Both the position numbers and the translations under genes were made by a program. Below are positions 33,098-42,102 of a stretch of 64,000 bases of DNA, piece after piece. Under the pieces are notes generated by a model that had not been told where the DNA came from, did no database searches, and saw only the letters and a program-made list of their open reading frames with translations. The stretch comes from Clostridiales bacterium oral taxon 876 str. F0540 (lineage in GTDB: Bacteria; Bacillota; Clostridia; Clostridiales; Clostridiaceae): positions 13,427 through 77,426 of the forward strand of contig KE993494.1 of assembly GCA_000466585.1 (NCBI GenBank), given 5' to 3'. Numbering within the stretch: the stretch's first letter is position 1; the number at the start of each line of letters is the position of its first letter.

Positions 33098-34900
33098 TTA
33101 ATATCTTCTTACATAGGCAATCCATTCAAGAGCAATGAGTGCAATAAGCCCCATAATTAAATATGGCTGAAGAACTATTCCTGACATCTTGCTTAACGCT
33201 GTTTTAGCTTTTGAATCTGTATTGCTGACTTGTGCATTTATATTTGATTCCTTATCCGTTGGGAAATTCACAGCAAATATATTGCTTTTTTCAGCATCTC
33301 CAAACTTTTGAGTTACCTTATAAACCCCCGGCTTGTAGGTTGCTGAAAAATTCTTCAGAGGATATCTTAATGGTATTATTTCCTTTGTGCCATAGGAAGT
33401 ATCCACGGCTAAATCTCCTCCATCAGCCTGTGCATTAACCTCAACTCCATCGCCGCAAAGATAATCAGTCTTAACCATTAGTCCAGTATCAACTAGATAA
33501 GAGCATAAATTATGCATAAGTATTGGAAACTCAGAATTTAAAACCAAATCCGTCTTATGAAGATCAAAACCTATAGCTGCATACTTTCTATTTTTATATT
33601 CTCCTATAAAAGCTGCATCTTTATCATTTACCTTTAAAATAGGTTTACCCCATTTTGGAATAACCATATCTCTTTGCTTTTCAACATTAAAAATAGCTCC
33701 TGTTACATATTTTGTGACATTATCTTCTATAACCTCTCCAAGTCCGCCCTCCACAGTTGAGTTTACTTGAAAAAGAGAGTTGTCAGGAGGATTAACAAAT
33801 AAGATACTTCCGTCGCTTGGAAGAACACTTGGAACCACGCCGTCAAATATATATAAATTATATTTATCTGAAAGCTTAAGCCCATCGATGCCGCTGGACT
33901 TATAAAGCTCTACATTATTTACTGTTGAAAGAGCTTTTTCAATATACAGATTCTTTGAGGTAACTAGAAGAACCTTTTGAGTTTCTCCCTGCTTAATAAC
34001 ATCATATGCAGTATTATCATTCATTAGGTCATCCTTCTCAGTAATCTGAGCCTTTAAATGATCGTCTTTTATTGCAATACCTTCAAAGTAAACAGTCTTG
34101 GTTTCTCCAGCCTTCATGTCGATCTTTTTAACAGCAAGTACTTTATCATCACCATATATGCAAATCTCTCTGTTTAAATCCTTATCACTTCTGTTTGTTG
34201 CTCTAACCATAACCTTAAGTCCATTTTTTTCTTTGCTGTGAGATATGTAATCAAGGCTCACATTGTCTCCTTTGCTCGTAAGACTTACTATCTCCGCATT
34301 TAAATCCTTTATATCAACATTTCCATCAGTATAAAAAACAGCTCTGTAGCTTTCATACTGCTTGGCCATAGATTTTACAAGAGATACTGTTTCATTGATA
34401 TCCCCTGACAAATCCATAGGCTGCATTTCTTTAAGTCTTAAAAGTGCCTCAGCCTTATCAGTGGTTCCGCTTACCTCAACCTTAGGAGCATTTCCACTTG
34501 ATATTATGCTTATTCTGCTTCCCGTCCTTAGTGAGCCTATAAACTTCTCCGCCCTCTTTTTTGCCTCCTCAAATCTTGTATTATCATTGTATTTAGCTTC
34601 CATACTTCCTGTATTATCAATAACAAGAATCACATTCTGATAATCTTTCCCCTTAAAATTTAAGAAAGGATCTGTAAGCGCCAGTATTAAAAGCAATATG
34701 GCTAAAAGCTGTAAAAATAAGAGCAGGCTCTTTTTAAATCTCTCCCAGGGTGTATTTACTTCCTTGCTTTTATAAACCTTGTCCCAAAGGTATAAACTGG
34801 CTACTTCTTTTTCCTCCGGCTTTTGCTTTAAAAAATACAGCATAACAACAGGTGGAATCAACAGTAAAAATATAAAAGGCCAGTACGAAAAAAATCTCAT
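33098..34900 (-). CDS. BatA-like VWA membrane protein
   Basis: 600 residues. N-terminal BatA domain with two transmembrane helices (about 5-25 and 58-80) around the RFKKSLLLFLQLLAILLLIL segment, then a VWA domain with MIDAS-like DNTGS (about residue 93) and YTDGN, beta domains, and a C-terminal transmembrane helix (about 575-597). Usually encoded right after MoxR and DUF58 proteins, and thought to act in envelope integrity. Here its gene lies 11 kb downstream of DUF58, separated by an accessory array, and starts only 13 bases after a methyltransferase gene. Confidence 0.88.
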   Translation of the reverse strand: MRFFSYWPFIFLLLIPPVVMLYFLKQKPEEKEVASLYLWDKVYKSKEVNTPWERFKKSLLLFLQLLAILLLILALTDPFLNFKGKDYQNVILVIDNTGSMEAKYNDNTRFEEAKKRAEKFIGSLRTGSRISIISSGNAPKVEVSGTTDKAEALLRLKEMQPMDLSGDINETVSLVKSMAKQYESYRAVFYTDGNVDIKDLNAEIVSLTSKGDNVSLDYISHSKEKNGLKVMVRATNRSDKDLNREICIYGDDKVLAVKKIDMKAGETKTVYFEGIAIKDDHLKAQITEKDDLMNDNTAYDVIKQGETQKVLLVTSKNLYIEKALSTVNNVELYKSSGIDGLKLSDKYNLYIFDGVVPSVLPSDGSILFVNPPDNSLFQVNSTVEGGLGEVIEDNVTKYVTGAIFNVEKQRDMVIPKWGKPILKVNDKDAAFIGEYKNRKYAAIGFDLHKTDLVLNSEFPILMHNLCSYLVDTGLMVKTDYLCGDGVEVNAQADGGDLAVDTSYGTKEIIPLRYPLKNFSATYKPGVYKVTQKFGDAEKSNIFAVNFPTDKESNINAQVSNTDSKAKTALSKMSGIVLQPYLIMGLIALIALEWIAYVRRY

Positions 34901-34913
34901 TTAATCACCTACT

Positions 34914-35732
34914 TTAGGATACTTTTTTAGCTATGTACAGAGAAAACTTGAACAATGCATTTACGTACCCGCCATGACCATTAATAACATCAATAATTTC
35001 ATTTTCCATCTTATCGATAGCTTCATCACTTAAGTTATCAAAGATAGAAGCAATTGCGGGAACAGATTTTTTAACCTTTAAATATTGCTTAGCAGTACTT
35101 CTGCTTTCACCTCTGTACTCTATTTTTTCAATAAATTTAAAGAACCCGGATTTTTCTATCTCTGCTTTTCTATCATCCTCATTTGATATTCCATCATGTG
35201 CTCTTCTTTGAGGCTTTATATTATCAACCATATAATTTGAGGAATATTTTTTAAATATCCCTTCTATTTTTTCATCAATTTCTCTTGTTAAAGGCAAATC
35301 ATCACACGGGTTATACCAAAACAGTGCAAGATAAGCATTATCCTTCAAAAGCTCATGACATTTTTTATATTTAATACTTCCATCCAGCCAGTGAAAGGCC
35401 TGAGCACAATAAATCAGATCATATTTTTTATTATCAGAGCATTTCCAATCTTCAAAGGCAGATACATCTATAGAAACCTTAGGATAATCAATGCATTTAT
35501 TTCTCAATAATTCTGCCATATCCTCTCCCAGCTCCACAGCTTTAATTGTGAAACCTTTTTTTGCAAATTGTACAGTAGCCTTACCTGTTCCTGCACCTAT
35601 TTCCAGTAAGTTGCTTCCCAAATTTATACCTGTTTTAGAAATCACATCTTCAATTAATTTTTCCGGATAGGTAGGTCTAATCTCATCATATGTGACTGCA
35701 ATTCCTTTATAAGGCTCAATTTTTTCAACCAT
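34914..35732 (-). CDS. Class I SAM-dependent methyltransferase (accessory array)
   Basis: 272 residues. SAM-binding motif I is NLLEIGAGTGKATVQFA (about residue 40), the acidic residue of motif II is in IKAVELGEDM, and motif IV is YDLIYCAQAFHWLD. The opening YKGIAVTYDEIRPTYPEKLI closely parallels the 38.4-kb methyltransferase (FDKVAEEYDRIRPKYP), so the two are paralogues within one array. Substrate unknown; the FHW motif occurs in small-molecule methyltransferases. The start follows GGGGGTAAAAT. It is the last gene of the array before the BatA-like gene. Confidence 0.88.
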   Translation of the reverse strand: MVEKIEPYKGIAVTYDEIRPTYPEKLIEDVISKTGINLGSNLLEIGAGTGKATVQFAKKGFTIKAVELGEDMAELLRNKCIDYPKVSIDVSAFEDWKCSDNKKYDLIYCAQAFHWLDGSIKYKKCHELLKDNAYLALFWYNPCDDLPLTREIDEKIEGIFKKYSSNYMVDNIKPQRRAHDGISNEDDRKAEIEKSGFFKFIEKIEYRGESRSTAKQYLKVKKSVPAIASIFDNLSDEAIDKMENEIIDVINGHGGYVNALFKFSLYIAKKVS

Positions 35733-35746
35733 ATTTTACCCCCAAA

Positions 35747-36649
35747 TTATAATTTGCTCTTCTTTATACCATAGGATATAAGTGTACCAGGTGCTTGAAT
35801 AACATAAGCATCCTCTTTATTAGTCATTAGATATTCACTTATTTTTGATATACCTTCAACATAGCTTTCAGCTTCTTCTCTGCTTAGTCCTCTATCCATA
35901 AGTCCACTAACATACTCTATTTTATCTGATTCTGATAACTGTTTATTCCATCCCCAAGCTTCTGTTAGTGCATTGAGCTGTTTAAGATGCTTTTCTTCAT
36001 CTTCCATTGGATTAATAAACTTAATGCTGTCATTCATTCTTACTGCAACCTTATAAAGTCCCAATTCCTGCATAAGCATAGGAATTTTCATAGCAAATCT
36101 GTAATCTCTTCCACCGTTTTTAAGCTCTGTTCTATATAATTTTCTATGAAGCTCTGTCATTCCCAGTTCAATATAATCTAAACCACTGAAATAACAGCCT
36201 GCCTTTTCAAGCTCCAAATCTGATTCCATACATATAACTAAGCCCTCATGCACAATGGCCTGTATCATTTTTCCAAGAACTTTCTCTGCATTAGGTATAT
36301 GTCTTAACACAGCTTGAGATATAGCAATATCATATTTTTCTTCAGATTCATATTCATTCAAATCTGCTTTAATAAATTTAACAGTATAGCCCGAACCATC
36401 AAAAATATTTTCCGCTTCCTTTAAAAGTTTTTCACTTATATCAACTCCGGTATATGTGCTCCCTTTAGGTAATAGTGGCAAAAATAGCAGACCTACATAT
36501 CCAAAGCCGCATCCAAAATCAATTAGATTCACAGGCTTCTTTATCTTCCAAACTTTTTCTATTAGAAACTCAATATAATCCTCGTTACACCAGCCTGTAC
36601 GTATTGCCTTTAAAAAATCAAGCCTTTCATTCCAAAAAGCTTCACTCAT
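35747..36649 (-). CDS. Class I SAM-dependent methyltransferase, second type
   Basis: 300 residues. Motif I is NLIDFGCGFGYVGLLFLPLL (about residue 38) with GVDISEKLLKEAENIF after it, then FIKADLNEYESEEKYDIAISQAVLRHIPN, a ubiE/ArsM-like layout. The C-terminal third (beyond about residue 190) is larger than a minimal methyltransferase and probably shapes substrate binding. Not closely related to the two FHW-type enzymes in the array. The start at 36649 lies 8 bases inside the end of the GNAT gene, so the two are coupled. Substrate unknown. Confidence 0.86.
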   Translation of the reverse strand: MSEAFWNERLDFLKAIRTGWCNEDYIEFLIEKVWKIKKPVNLIDFGCGFGYVGLLFLPLLPKGSTYTGVDISEKLLKEAENIFDGSGYTVKFIKADLNEYESEEKYDIAISQAVLRHIPNAEKVLGKMIQAIVHEGLVICMESDLELEKAGCYFSGLDYIELGMTELHRKLYRTELKNGGRDYRFAMKIPMLMQELGLYKVAVRMNDSIKFINPMEDEEKHLKQLNALTEAWGWNKQLSESDKIEYVSGLMDRGLSREEAESYVEGISKISEYLMTNKEDAYVIQAPGTLISYGIKKSKL

Positions 36650-37169
36650 AACTTTCACACCCTTTTAAATTGTCAAAGAAGAATATATCTCCTAAGGTTC
36701 CATCAGCATATTCCGTGTCTGGATAAGCTTTTACTAATCTATAATTGTTATTTGTATACTCACTTACTGCGTTATCCCAAAAATGTACTGAAGCTAAGTT
36801 TTTAGGATGTCTTTTTAACTGCCAGCTTCCCTTAAACATATCGAATACTCTTTGTGCTGCATACTTTCCAATCCCCCTGCGGCGGTACTTGTACATAATA
36901 AAGAATTCGGCTAATGAGTAATCCGTTTCCTCTTTTGTTTCTGGAAAATCATTCACCATCGCAAATCCAGCTATCTTATCGTCTACAGTAATGAAAAATG
37001 CCCATCGATTTTTTTCCGTCCAATAATTATCCAAATAATCATAGCCATATAACCCTAGTTTGTTTACATCACGATTATCATATTGCGAAAACTCATAATC
37101 ATATTTCTCTAATAAATTTCTTAGTATTTCTTTATCTTCTGCCTCTACAGGAATGATGTCTATTTTCAT
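36642..37169 (-). CDS. GNAT-family N-acetyltransferase
   Basis: 175 residues. Acetyl-CoA binding motif A appears as IMYKYRRRGIGKYAAQRVFDMF (about residues 92-113; Q/RxxGxG/A form RRRGIG). The preceding strand WAFFITVDDKIAGFAMVNDF is the usual motif D/beta-hairpin. Its end overlaps the following methyltransferase gene. Substrate unknown; small GNATs like this may modify antibiotics, polyamines or protein N termini. Confidence 0.85.
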   Translation of the reverse strand: MKIDIIPVEAEDKEILRNLLEKYDYEFSQYDNRDVNKLGLYGYDYLDNYWTEKNRWAFFITVDDKIAGFAMVNDFPETKEETDYSLAEFFIMYKYRRRGIGKYAAQRVFDMFKGSWQLKRHPKNLASVHFWDNAVSEYTNNNYRLVKAYPDTEYADGTLGDIFFFDNLKGCESYE

Positions 37170-37213
37170 ATCGAATCACCTGCTTTATTAAAATTTAGCA
37201 TCAATATAAATGT

Positions 37214-37870
37214 CTAATCATTTCCGAACAAAATACTTTTAATATAAATAGATTCCTCCGAAATAAAATCCTGAATACGAGAGATAGTAGCATACTTATT
37301 ACAAGATACATCTACAGATTCTCTAGGTAAAAATTGAACATGCAGGAGATTGTCTTTCATTTTATTTATTGCTTCTTCATCAATAATATTGGGAATATGG
37401 TAACTTTCTGCATTTTCAAGCATTTCCCATATTACTTTTTTGTTCAGACTCAAGTCATATAATACATAATCCAAATCATAAGATTCCTTATGATAAATAC
37501 TACCCATTCCGCTTTCTAGTGCTTGTATATTTTCTTTTAAAAATGGTGTCCATATTTTTATATTATTTTGTATGTCAGCTAGTATGTGTGCACAAAAGCC
37601 ATATATGAAGTCTGCTTTTTCTGTATGCTTATTTTCCTCTAAAAAGGCAAGTACGTTTTTTTGCCATTCATCATTATTTGAAAGCCTGCCCCATTTTTCA
37701 TTTCCAACACATAGATGGCTTATCTTTTTCATATCACTGTTATAGTTGTCTATAAAGTGAACTGAATCAGGTGCAACAGCTCCTAGCATAAAATCACAAG
37801 GTTTTTCAATCTGAGTTGTATCCTTTAATATATTATAAGCAATAGACAAATGAGTCATTGGAAAAGGCAT
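37214..37870 (-). CDS. Zinc-dependent phospholipase C-like protein (PF00882 type)
   Basis: 218 residues from the ATG at 37870 (MPFPMTHLSIAYNIL). His and Asp residues arranged as in the zinc-dependent phospholipase C / S1-P1 nuclease-like helical fold are visible: MTHLSIA, GAVAPDSVHF, SHLCV, FCAHILADIQNN. Exported phospholipases have a signal peptide; this one has none, so a cytoplasmic hydrolase is more likely. In Firmicutes, such short forms usually have no known substrate. Gaps of 44 and 53 bases on either side fit cotranscription. Confidence 0.75.
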   Translation of the reverse strand: MPFPMTHLSIAYNILKDTTQIEKPCDFMLGAVAPDSVHFIDNYNSDMKKISHLCVGNEKWGRLSNNDEWQKNVLAFLEENKHTEKADFIYGFCAHILADIQNNIKIWTPFLKENIQALESGMGSIYHKESYDLDYVLYDLSLNKKVIWEMLENAESYHIPNIIDEEAINKMKDNLLHVQFLPRESVDVSCNKYATISRIQDFISEESIYIKSILFGND

Positions 37871-37923
37871 TATATTACTTCCCCTCTTTTTTAACTCCAA
37901 GTTAAATTATTTACGGTCATATA

Positions 37924-38352
37924 TTAATTTAATATTTTTAAGTACTTATCAATTTTATTAAACAAGTAAGGCTGAATCATAGGATAAGTTAAATTCTCAG
38001 GTATACTGTCAAATAATTTAACTTCACCTATTTCAAAATCAGGAAGTTCTTCTAATGATTCAACTTTTGCATAAAATAGTTGCCCAAAGGATTCCTCCTC
38101 TCCCCTGCATACAGAATATATACATATTGGGATAATATTAAAATCCTTTGCACCAGTCTCCTCAATTAGCTCTCTAGATGCCGTATAGTTTATATCTTCG
38201 TCCTTTTCCCTGTGTCCTCCCGGTATCTCCCAAGTCTCTCTTTTTTTATGCCTTACAAATATCCATTTATCACTATATCTTGCCACTATAACTGCAAAAC
38301 GAAGTTTGCTATCCTCTATTGTATTTAAATCATAAAAATTGACTCTAATCAT
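37924..38352 (-). CDS. Nudix hydrolase
   Basis: 142 residues with a complete Nudix box GGHREKDEDINYTASRELIEETGA (G-x5-E-x7-REUxEExGU; given here only to mark positions about 48-70), which binds divalent metal and cleaves nucleoside diphosphate-X bonds. WEIPGGHR and the surrounding strands match MutT-like enzymes. Substrate not predictable: oxidised or modified nucleotides, NDP-sugars or similar. It lies 13 bases downstream of the 38.4-kb methyltransferase. A second Nudix gene is at 41500. Confidence 0.9.
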   Translation of the reverse strand: MIRVNFYDLNTIEDSKLRFAVIVARYSDKWIFVRHKKRETWEIPGGHREKDEDINYTASRELIEETGAKDFNIIPICIYSVCRGEEESFGQLFYAKVESLEELPDFEIGEVKLFDSIPENLTYPMIQPYLFNKIDKYLKILN

Positions 38353-38365
38353 ATTTTTACCCTTC

Positions 38366-39142
38366 TTATTTCTTTTGCGCCAAGTATAGCACTACAAATT
38401 GAGGCTTTAATATTTGATTACCGTGCTTTTTTATTATTTCTCTAATATTATTAAACACCCTATCCTTTATATCTGCGTCTAAAACCTGATGTGCAGAATT
38501 TGTATTAAATAATGATATGTAATCTTCACTCGAATACTTATCAACCCACTCATATTTTTTCACAACCAAATCCTTAAATAAGCTGGTTGCTTTAATTGAT
38601 TTTATTTTCTCCTCTATTATTTCTTCCACCTGATTTGAATTATTATAGTCAAGATGAGGTGCATACTTCTGATAAGCTTCACTTATCTCGGAAAATATCT
38701 CTCCTCTTCCGGGAACATGATGTGTCCAAAAGAAACCTATTGATCCGTCGTCAGTTAATAATTCTGCAGTTTTCTTATATCCTATATCCTGCTGTATCCA
38801 ATGAAATGCTGTAGCTGATATAGCCAAATCAAACTTTTGTCCTGTTTCTTCTCTCCATCCCTCAAAATCTGAATGAAAGATATTAACATTTTTATAATCC
38901 TTAAATTTATCAGCCGCAATTTTGCATAAATCTTTTCCAAGCTCAACAGCAGTAATATTTGTATATCCCAAATTTACAAAACCTTCTGTTGCCTGACCAG
39001 TACCACAGCCTATTTCAAGTATCTTCCCATCTTGCTTCAAATTTGAATACTCTATTATATCTTTATAAACTTCTATAGGATACTTAGGTCTTATCCTGTC
39101 ATATTCCTCAGCAACTTTATCAAAAGCATATTTTCTTTGCAT
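38366..39142 (-). CDS. Class I SAM-dependent methyltransferase, paralogue of the 34.9-kb gene
   Basis: 258 residues. Motif I KILEIGCGTGQATEGF (about residue 39), then ITAVELGKDLCKIAADKF, and FDLAISATAFHWI. The order of motifs, the DRIRPKYP start and the FHW triplet are shared with the enzyme at 34914-35732. The C-terminal halves differ more, suggesting related chemistry on different substrates. Starts 20 bases after the 2'-5' ligase-like gene. Confidence 0.88.
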   Translation of the reverse strand: MQRKYAFDKVAEEYDRIRPKYPIEVYKDIIEYSNLKQDGKILEIGCGTGQATEGFVNLGYTNITAVELGKDLCKIAADKFKDYKNVNIFHSDFEGWREETGQKFDLAISATAFHWIQQDIGYKKTAELLTDDGSIGFFWTHHVPGRGEIFSEISEAYQKYAPHLDYNNSNQVEEIIEEKIKSIKATSLFKDLVVKKYEWVDKYSSEDYISLFNTNSAHQVLDADIKDRVFNNIREIIKKHGNQILKPQFVVLYLAQKK

Positions 39143-39162
39143 AACTTTTATCCCCTATACAC

Positions 39163-39684
39163 CTAAAAACTTATATCATTTTCTATTATAGAATCCTCAT
39201 TCTCATCAATAATTTCCACACTTACTTTATTAACTATAGTTTTAAAGCTGTCATAAAAATGTTTAGTATCATTAATTGCCTTTATAAATATATCCTCATC
39301 ATTAAAGCTTCCTACAGTCATATGAGGCATAAACTTATTTCCAATCAGCCACCTAGGATAATATTCTTCAAGTATTCCTGAATACAATTTTCTATGTATC
39401 TTAATTATTTCTTCGCTGCCTTTTGCTACATTTAGAAATAAATATCTTCCAAAGTTTATTGAAGGCGTTATACTTGATAAAACTAGCTCAAAAGGTTTAA
39501 ATTCAGATAGTACATTTGTTATATGTTCCTTTAACATTTCAGAAGTTATATTGCTTTCAAAAGGAAAGACCAAGGTTATATGTGGTCTTACATGATGAGC
39601 AAGGGGATCATATTTTTCTCTTATTTCATCTATAACATGTCCACTTTCAAAATGAGGAAAAATCATAATACATCTTTTTATCAT
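39163..39684 (-). CDS. 2'-5' RNA ligase / cyclic phosphodiesterase-like protein (2H family)
   Basis: 173 residues. Both HxT/S signatures of the 2H phosphoesterase fold are present: HITLVFPF (about residue 34) and HMTVGSF (about residue 122). Members act on 2',3'-cyclic phosphates, ADP-ribose 1",2"-cyclic phosphate or 2'-5' linkages. Stand-alone form of normal length; ThpR-like activity is possible but unproven. The ATG at 39684 follows GGTGAT; an in-frame start four codons earlier is less likely. Confidence 0.86.
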   Translation of the reverse strand: MIKRCIMIFPHFESGHVIDEIREKYDPLAHHVRPHITLVFPFESNITSEMLKEHITNVLSEFKPFELVLSSITPSINFGRYLFLNVAKGSEEIIKIHRKLYSGILEEYYPRWLIGNKFMPHMTVGSFNDEDIFIKAINDTKHFYDSFKTIVNKVSVEIIDENEDSIIENDISF

Positions 39685-39698
39685 AATTATCACCAACT

Positions 39699-40307
39699 CT
39701 ATAATTTAAAAGTATTTTCAACTACACCCGGCAGAACACTATAAATAGATTTTCCCATACGCTTTTCAAAATAGTCTTTTATTTCAAAGGTTGCTTTCCA
39801 TTTAGGTATGATATGTTGATGAACCCCATGTCTTAAAGCAACATCAATCATTCTCTTTTCCATAAGCGTAAAACCTTCTGGAAGTGCTAATGCATCACAT
39901 AATTGAATTAACTTATCATAGTCATCCAATTCAATTGAGTCCAAATATTTTACAACAAACTCATATTCATCCTCGCTGCAATCCCATTTCCCGAAGGCTT
40001 CTTTTATGTTTTTAGTGGAAAAAGAGTGTGTTATGCATATTCTGCCTAAAAGATCATATCCCTTTTCTAATGCATAGTTATATCCATCAAGACAATGTCT
40101 CATATTTGTAACTCCGTATCTTCTCCCGATATCATGAAGCATTCCCAATATATATGCTGCTTCTGGATTCATGCCTTCGCAGTTTTCAGCTATTAATTTA
40201 GCCGCTTGTCCTACATAGAGAGAGTGTTGAACCCATGGTCCGGGATTTAATTTTTCTGCCTCTTCAAGCATTATCTTTGCCTCTACTAAATTAGGTATTC
40301 CTCTCAT
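39699..40307 (-). CDS. HD-domain phosphohydrolase
   Basis: 202 residues. Metal-binding His and Asp residues of the HD superfamily are visible: WVQHSLYVGQAAKLIA, LGMLHDIGRR (the HD doublet, about residue 65), and DYDKLIQLCDALAL (distal Asp, about 135). Probably cytoplasmic, on a nucleotide or other phosphoester. Its ribosome-binding site (AAAGGAG) is the exact end of repeat copy 2, so its expression may depend on that fold. Confidence 0.86.
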   Translation of the reverse strand: MRGIPNLVEAKIMLEEAEKLNPGPWVQHSLYVGQAAKLIAENCEGMNPEAAYILGMLHDIGRRYGVTNMRHCLDGYNYALEKGYDLLGRICITHSFSTKNIKEAFGKWDCSEDEYEFVVKYLDSIELDDYDKLIQLCDALALPEGFTLMEKRMIDVALRHGVHQHIIPKWKATFEIKDYFEKRMGKSIYSVLPGVVENTFKL

Positions 40308-40320
40308 AATTTTCTCCTTT

Positions 40321-40402
40321 CAGTCGAAACACTGGGTAGTTTAGAGTGCTCGTTCATACTCGCAAACTACCCGTGCAAGGTCATTTAGACCCTGCACCTC
40401 CT
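40321..40402 (-). repeat. Three-stem structured repeat, copy 2
   Basis: Minus strand: stem A GTGCAGGGTC, loop TAAAT, GACCTTGCAC (10 pairs, one G-U); stem B GGGTAGTTT with AAACTACCC around a loop containing CGAG; stem C CAGT, 6-base loop, ACTG. It ends at AAAGGAG, the ribosome-binding site of the HD gene. Begins with AGGAGG shared with the end of copy 3. Confidence 0.82.
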
Positions 40403-40404
40403 TT

Positions 40405-40510
40405 CAGTCAAAACACTGGATAGTTTAGAGCGCTCGTTTCTCCTAGGGCACGAGGTAAGACATTCGCTTCGCTCATAAGTTACCCGTTAAAGCCCATTTA
40501 GGGCTTTAAA
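40405..40510 (-). repeat. Three-stem structured repeat, copy 3 (longer, rearranged middle)
   Basis: Minus strand: stem A TTAAAGCCC, loop TAAAT, GGGCTTTAA; stem C CAGT, 6-base loop, ACTG; then AAAGGAGG. The middle is about 25 bases longer than in the other copies and holds two partial stem-B segments (GGTAA/TTACC and GGA/TCC), as if two elements had recombined. Stem A begins inside the TAA stop of the DUF1232 gene. Confidence 0.75.
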
Positions 40511-40916
40511 CTCTATAGATTTTTAGAGCTATTATTATAATAATTAAAGTCCAAATACTTATTATAATTCCTCCGGCAATCCAACTTTTAGGCTTGCCTT
40601 CACTAAAGACATTCTCAGCCTGCTCTCTGCATTCTTCCATAATATTGCTCGGAATTAGCTTAACTGCTAGCAAAATACCAATCGGAAGTAAAACTAAATC
40701 ATCTAAATATCCCAAGATAGGTATAAAATCTGGTATCAAGTCAATTGGGCTTAATGCATAGCCTACTACTAGCAGTGAAACTATTTTTTCATACAAAGGC
40801 ACATCTTCACGTTTGTAGGCCAAATATAATGCTCCAATTTCCCGCTTAAGTTTTTTAGCCTTACGCTTAATTAATGAAAACAATTCTCTAAGTCTATTGT
40901 GTAATTTATTCTCCAT
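40506..40916 (-). CDS. DUF1232 (YkvA-like) membrane protein
   Basis: 136 residues. The hallmark YALSPIDLIPDFIPILGYLDDLVLLP lies at about residues 53-78 (a re-entrant hydrophobic hairpin), followed by a C-terminal transmembrane helix (about 112-132) and preceded by a basic amphipathic N terminus rich in Lys and Arg. Function of the family is unknown. Its stop codon is part of stem A of repeat copy 3. GAGGTAGATT precedes the ATG; the gap to the upstream GNAT gene is 18 bases. Confidence 0.88.
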   Translation of the reverse strand: MENKLHNRLRELFSLIKRKAKKLKREIGALYLAYKREDVPLYEKIVSLLVVGYALSPIDLIPDFIPILGYLDDLVLLPIGILLAVKLIPSNIMEECREQAENVFSEGKPKSWIAGGIIISIWTLIIIIIALKIYRV

Positions 40917-40934
40917 AATCTACCTCGAAGTAAA

Positions 40935-41510
40935 TTAACTTAAATTTTTGTAATCCTGATAGAGCAAGCCATATACCTCCAAGTCAACTACTCCTTTTCC
41001 TGACCACAAGCTTGCCTGCCTCAACGTTCCTTCTTTTATAAACCCATTTTTAATAAGAACTTCTTTTGATTCATTATTCTCAGGCATTACTTCAGCTTGT
41101 ATTCTGTTTACTTCCACATTTTCAAACAAATATCTTACTAATACTTTTAATGATTCGGTAGCAATTCCTTTTCCCCAATATGCTTCTGCTAAAAAATATC
41201 CTACTGTTACCATATTAATCTTCTGATTAATATCAAACACTTCAATAATACCAACAAGCTTCATATTATCCTGTTTACAATAAATACCCCACTTTATTCT
41301 TGATTTTTTATTATAATCCCTTTCAAAATGCCCTATCATACTTTTTACAGTCTCTTTATTCTTTTTGGGTATTATTCCGCAGTATTTAAATACATTATCA
41401 TTGCTGTATATCGAAAATAATTCTTCGCGGTCAATTTCTTCTACCTTTTTTAGAACAATATTTTCTGATTCTAATACTGGAAAACTATCAAATAAAATAT
41501 TATCTTTCAT
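40935..41510 (-). CDS. GNAT acetyltransferase, RimJ/RimL-like
   Basis: 191 residues from the ATG at 41510 (AAAGGAG upstream). Typical RimJ/RimL layout: ENIVLKKVEEIDREELFSIYSND at the start, YFLAEAYWGKGIATESLKVLVRYLF for acetyl-CoA binding (motif GKGIATE, about residues 108-114), and NRIQAEVMPENNESKEVLIKNGF, the EN-xx-S-xxxxxKxGF signature. These acetylate protein N termini or small amines; the target is unknown. Starts 10 bases inside the end of the Nudix gene. Confidence 0.9.
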   Translation of the reverse strand: MKDNILFDSFPVLESENIVLKKVEEIDREELFSIYSNDNVFKYCGIIPKKNKETVKSMIGHFERDYNKKSRIKWGIYCKQDNMKLVGIIEVFDINQKINMVTVGYFLAEAYWGKGIATESLKVLVRYLFENVEVNRIQAEVMPENNESKEVLIKNGFIKEGTLRQASLWSGKGVVDLEVYGLLYQDYKNLS

Positions 41511-42102
41511 TGTAATCTCCTTTAATATATTTGATTGCCACTTCATTTTTGTCCTCTAATAGCTTATACAAGAAAGAAAGATGAACTCCTGCACATATTT
41601 CCATATCATAGTCAATTTCCTTTTGTTTAATGAATTTTCCACCGTCATTGATAAAATCTCTTAATGTTAATTTATTGGAACAAATATTTATTATGTCCTT
41701 ATATTTTAAGAAAACTAATCCATAAGCTTCTGATGAAGGTTTTGGTTCTTCATATGTATAGGATAAAAATACTGCAGTTGAACTTAACTTATCTTTTTTT
41801 ATAACTAAAGGCTTAATATTCCAATTTATTAGATCAGCTATGTCGAAGTAATCACTATCATCCCAACTGTTTTTATATAGTGTGCATGGAGAGTCAATAA
41901 GCTTTACTTTTATCGAACCTTCTTCTTTTATTTCTCTTTCTAAAGCTTGCTGCAGACTTTCACCTTGTTCCACATGCCCTCCAAGCCGTACTATTCCAAG
42001 TTTCTTACCTGAACTATCAGGCCCTACCATAAATACAAGAGTATCCTCATACCTAATAAATGCCCCTACAGTTTTAAGCGTACTTAAAAGATTTATATCC
42101 AT
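41500..42102 (-). CDS. Nudix hydrolase with C-terminal extension
   Basis: 200 residues. Nudix box at about residues 40-63: GGHVEQGESLQQALEREIKEEG is complete (E, REI, EE). The domain starts TVGAFIRYEDTLVFMVGP. About 70 residues follow the Nudix fold with no recognised domain, including a strand-rich HLSFLYKLLEDKNEV end. Substrate unknown. Its end overlaps the GNAT gene, so both are coupled. Distinct from the short Nudix protein at 37924. Confidence 0.88.
   Translation of the reverse strand: MDINLLSTLKTVGAFIRYEDTLVFMVGPDSSGKKLGIVRLGGHVEQGESLQQALEREIKEEGSIKVKLIDSPCTLYKNSWDDSDYFDIADLINWNIKPLVIKKDKLSSTAVFLSYTYEEPKPSSEAYGLVFLKYKDIINICSNKLTLRDFINDGGKFIKQKEIDYDMEICAGVHLSFLYKLLEDKNEVAIKYIKGDYNER

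Noticed and set aside
32753..34900. Frameshift or gene decay where the accessory array joins the Bat genes
   Set aside because: All genes at both joins (BatA-like, methyltransferase, DUF58, histidine phosphatase) have intact starts, stops and motifs; no truncated remnant or transposase is seen.
40321..40510. Tandem repeats as a CRISPR array or integron attC sites
   Set aside because: Only two irregular copies with internal stems and no unique spacers; the ends do not match the attC core (GTTRRRY/RYYYAAC), and no integrase gene is seen.
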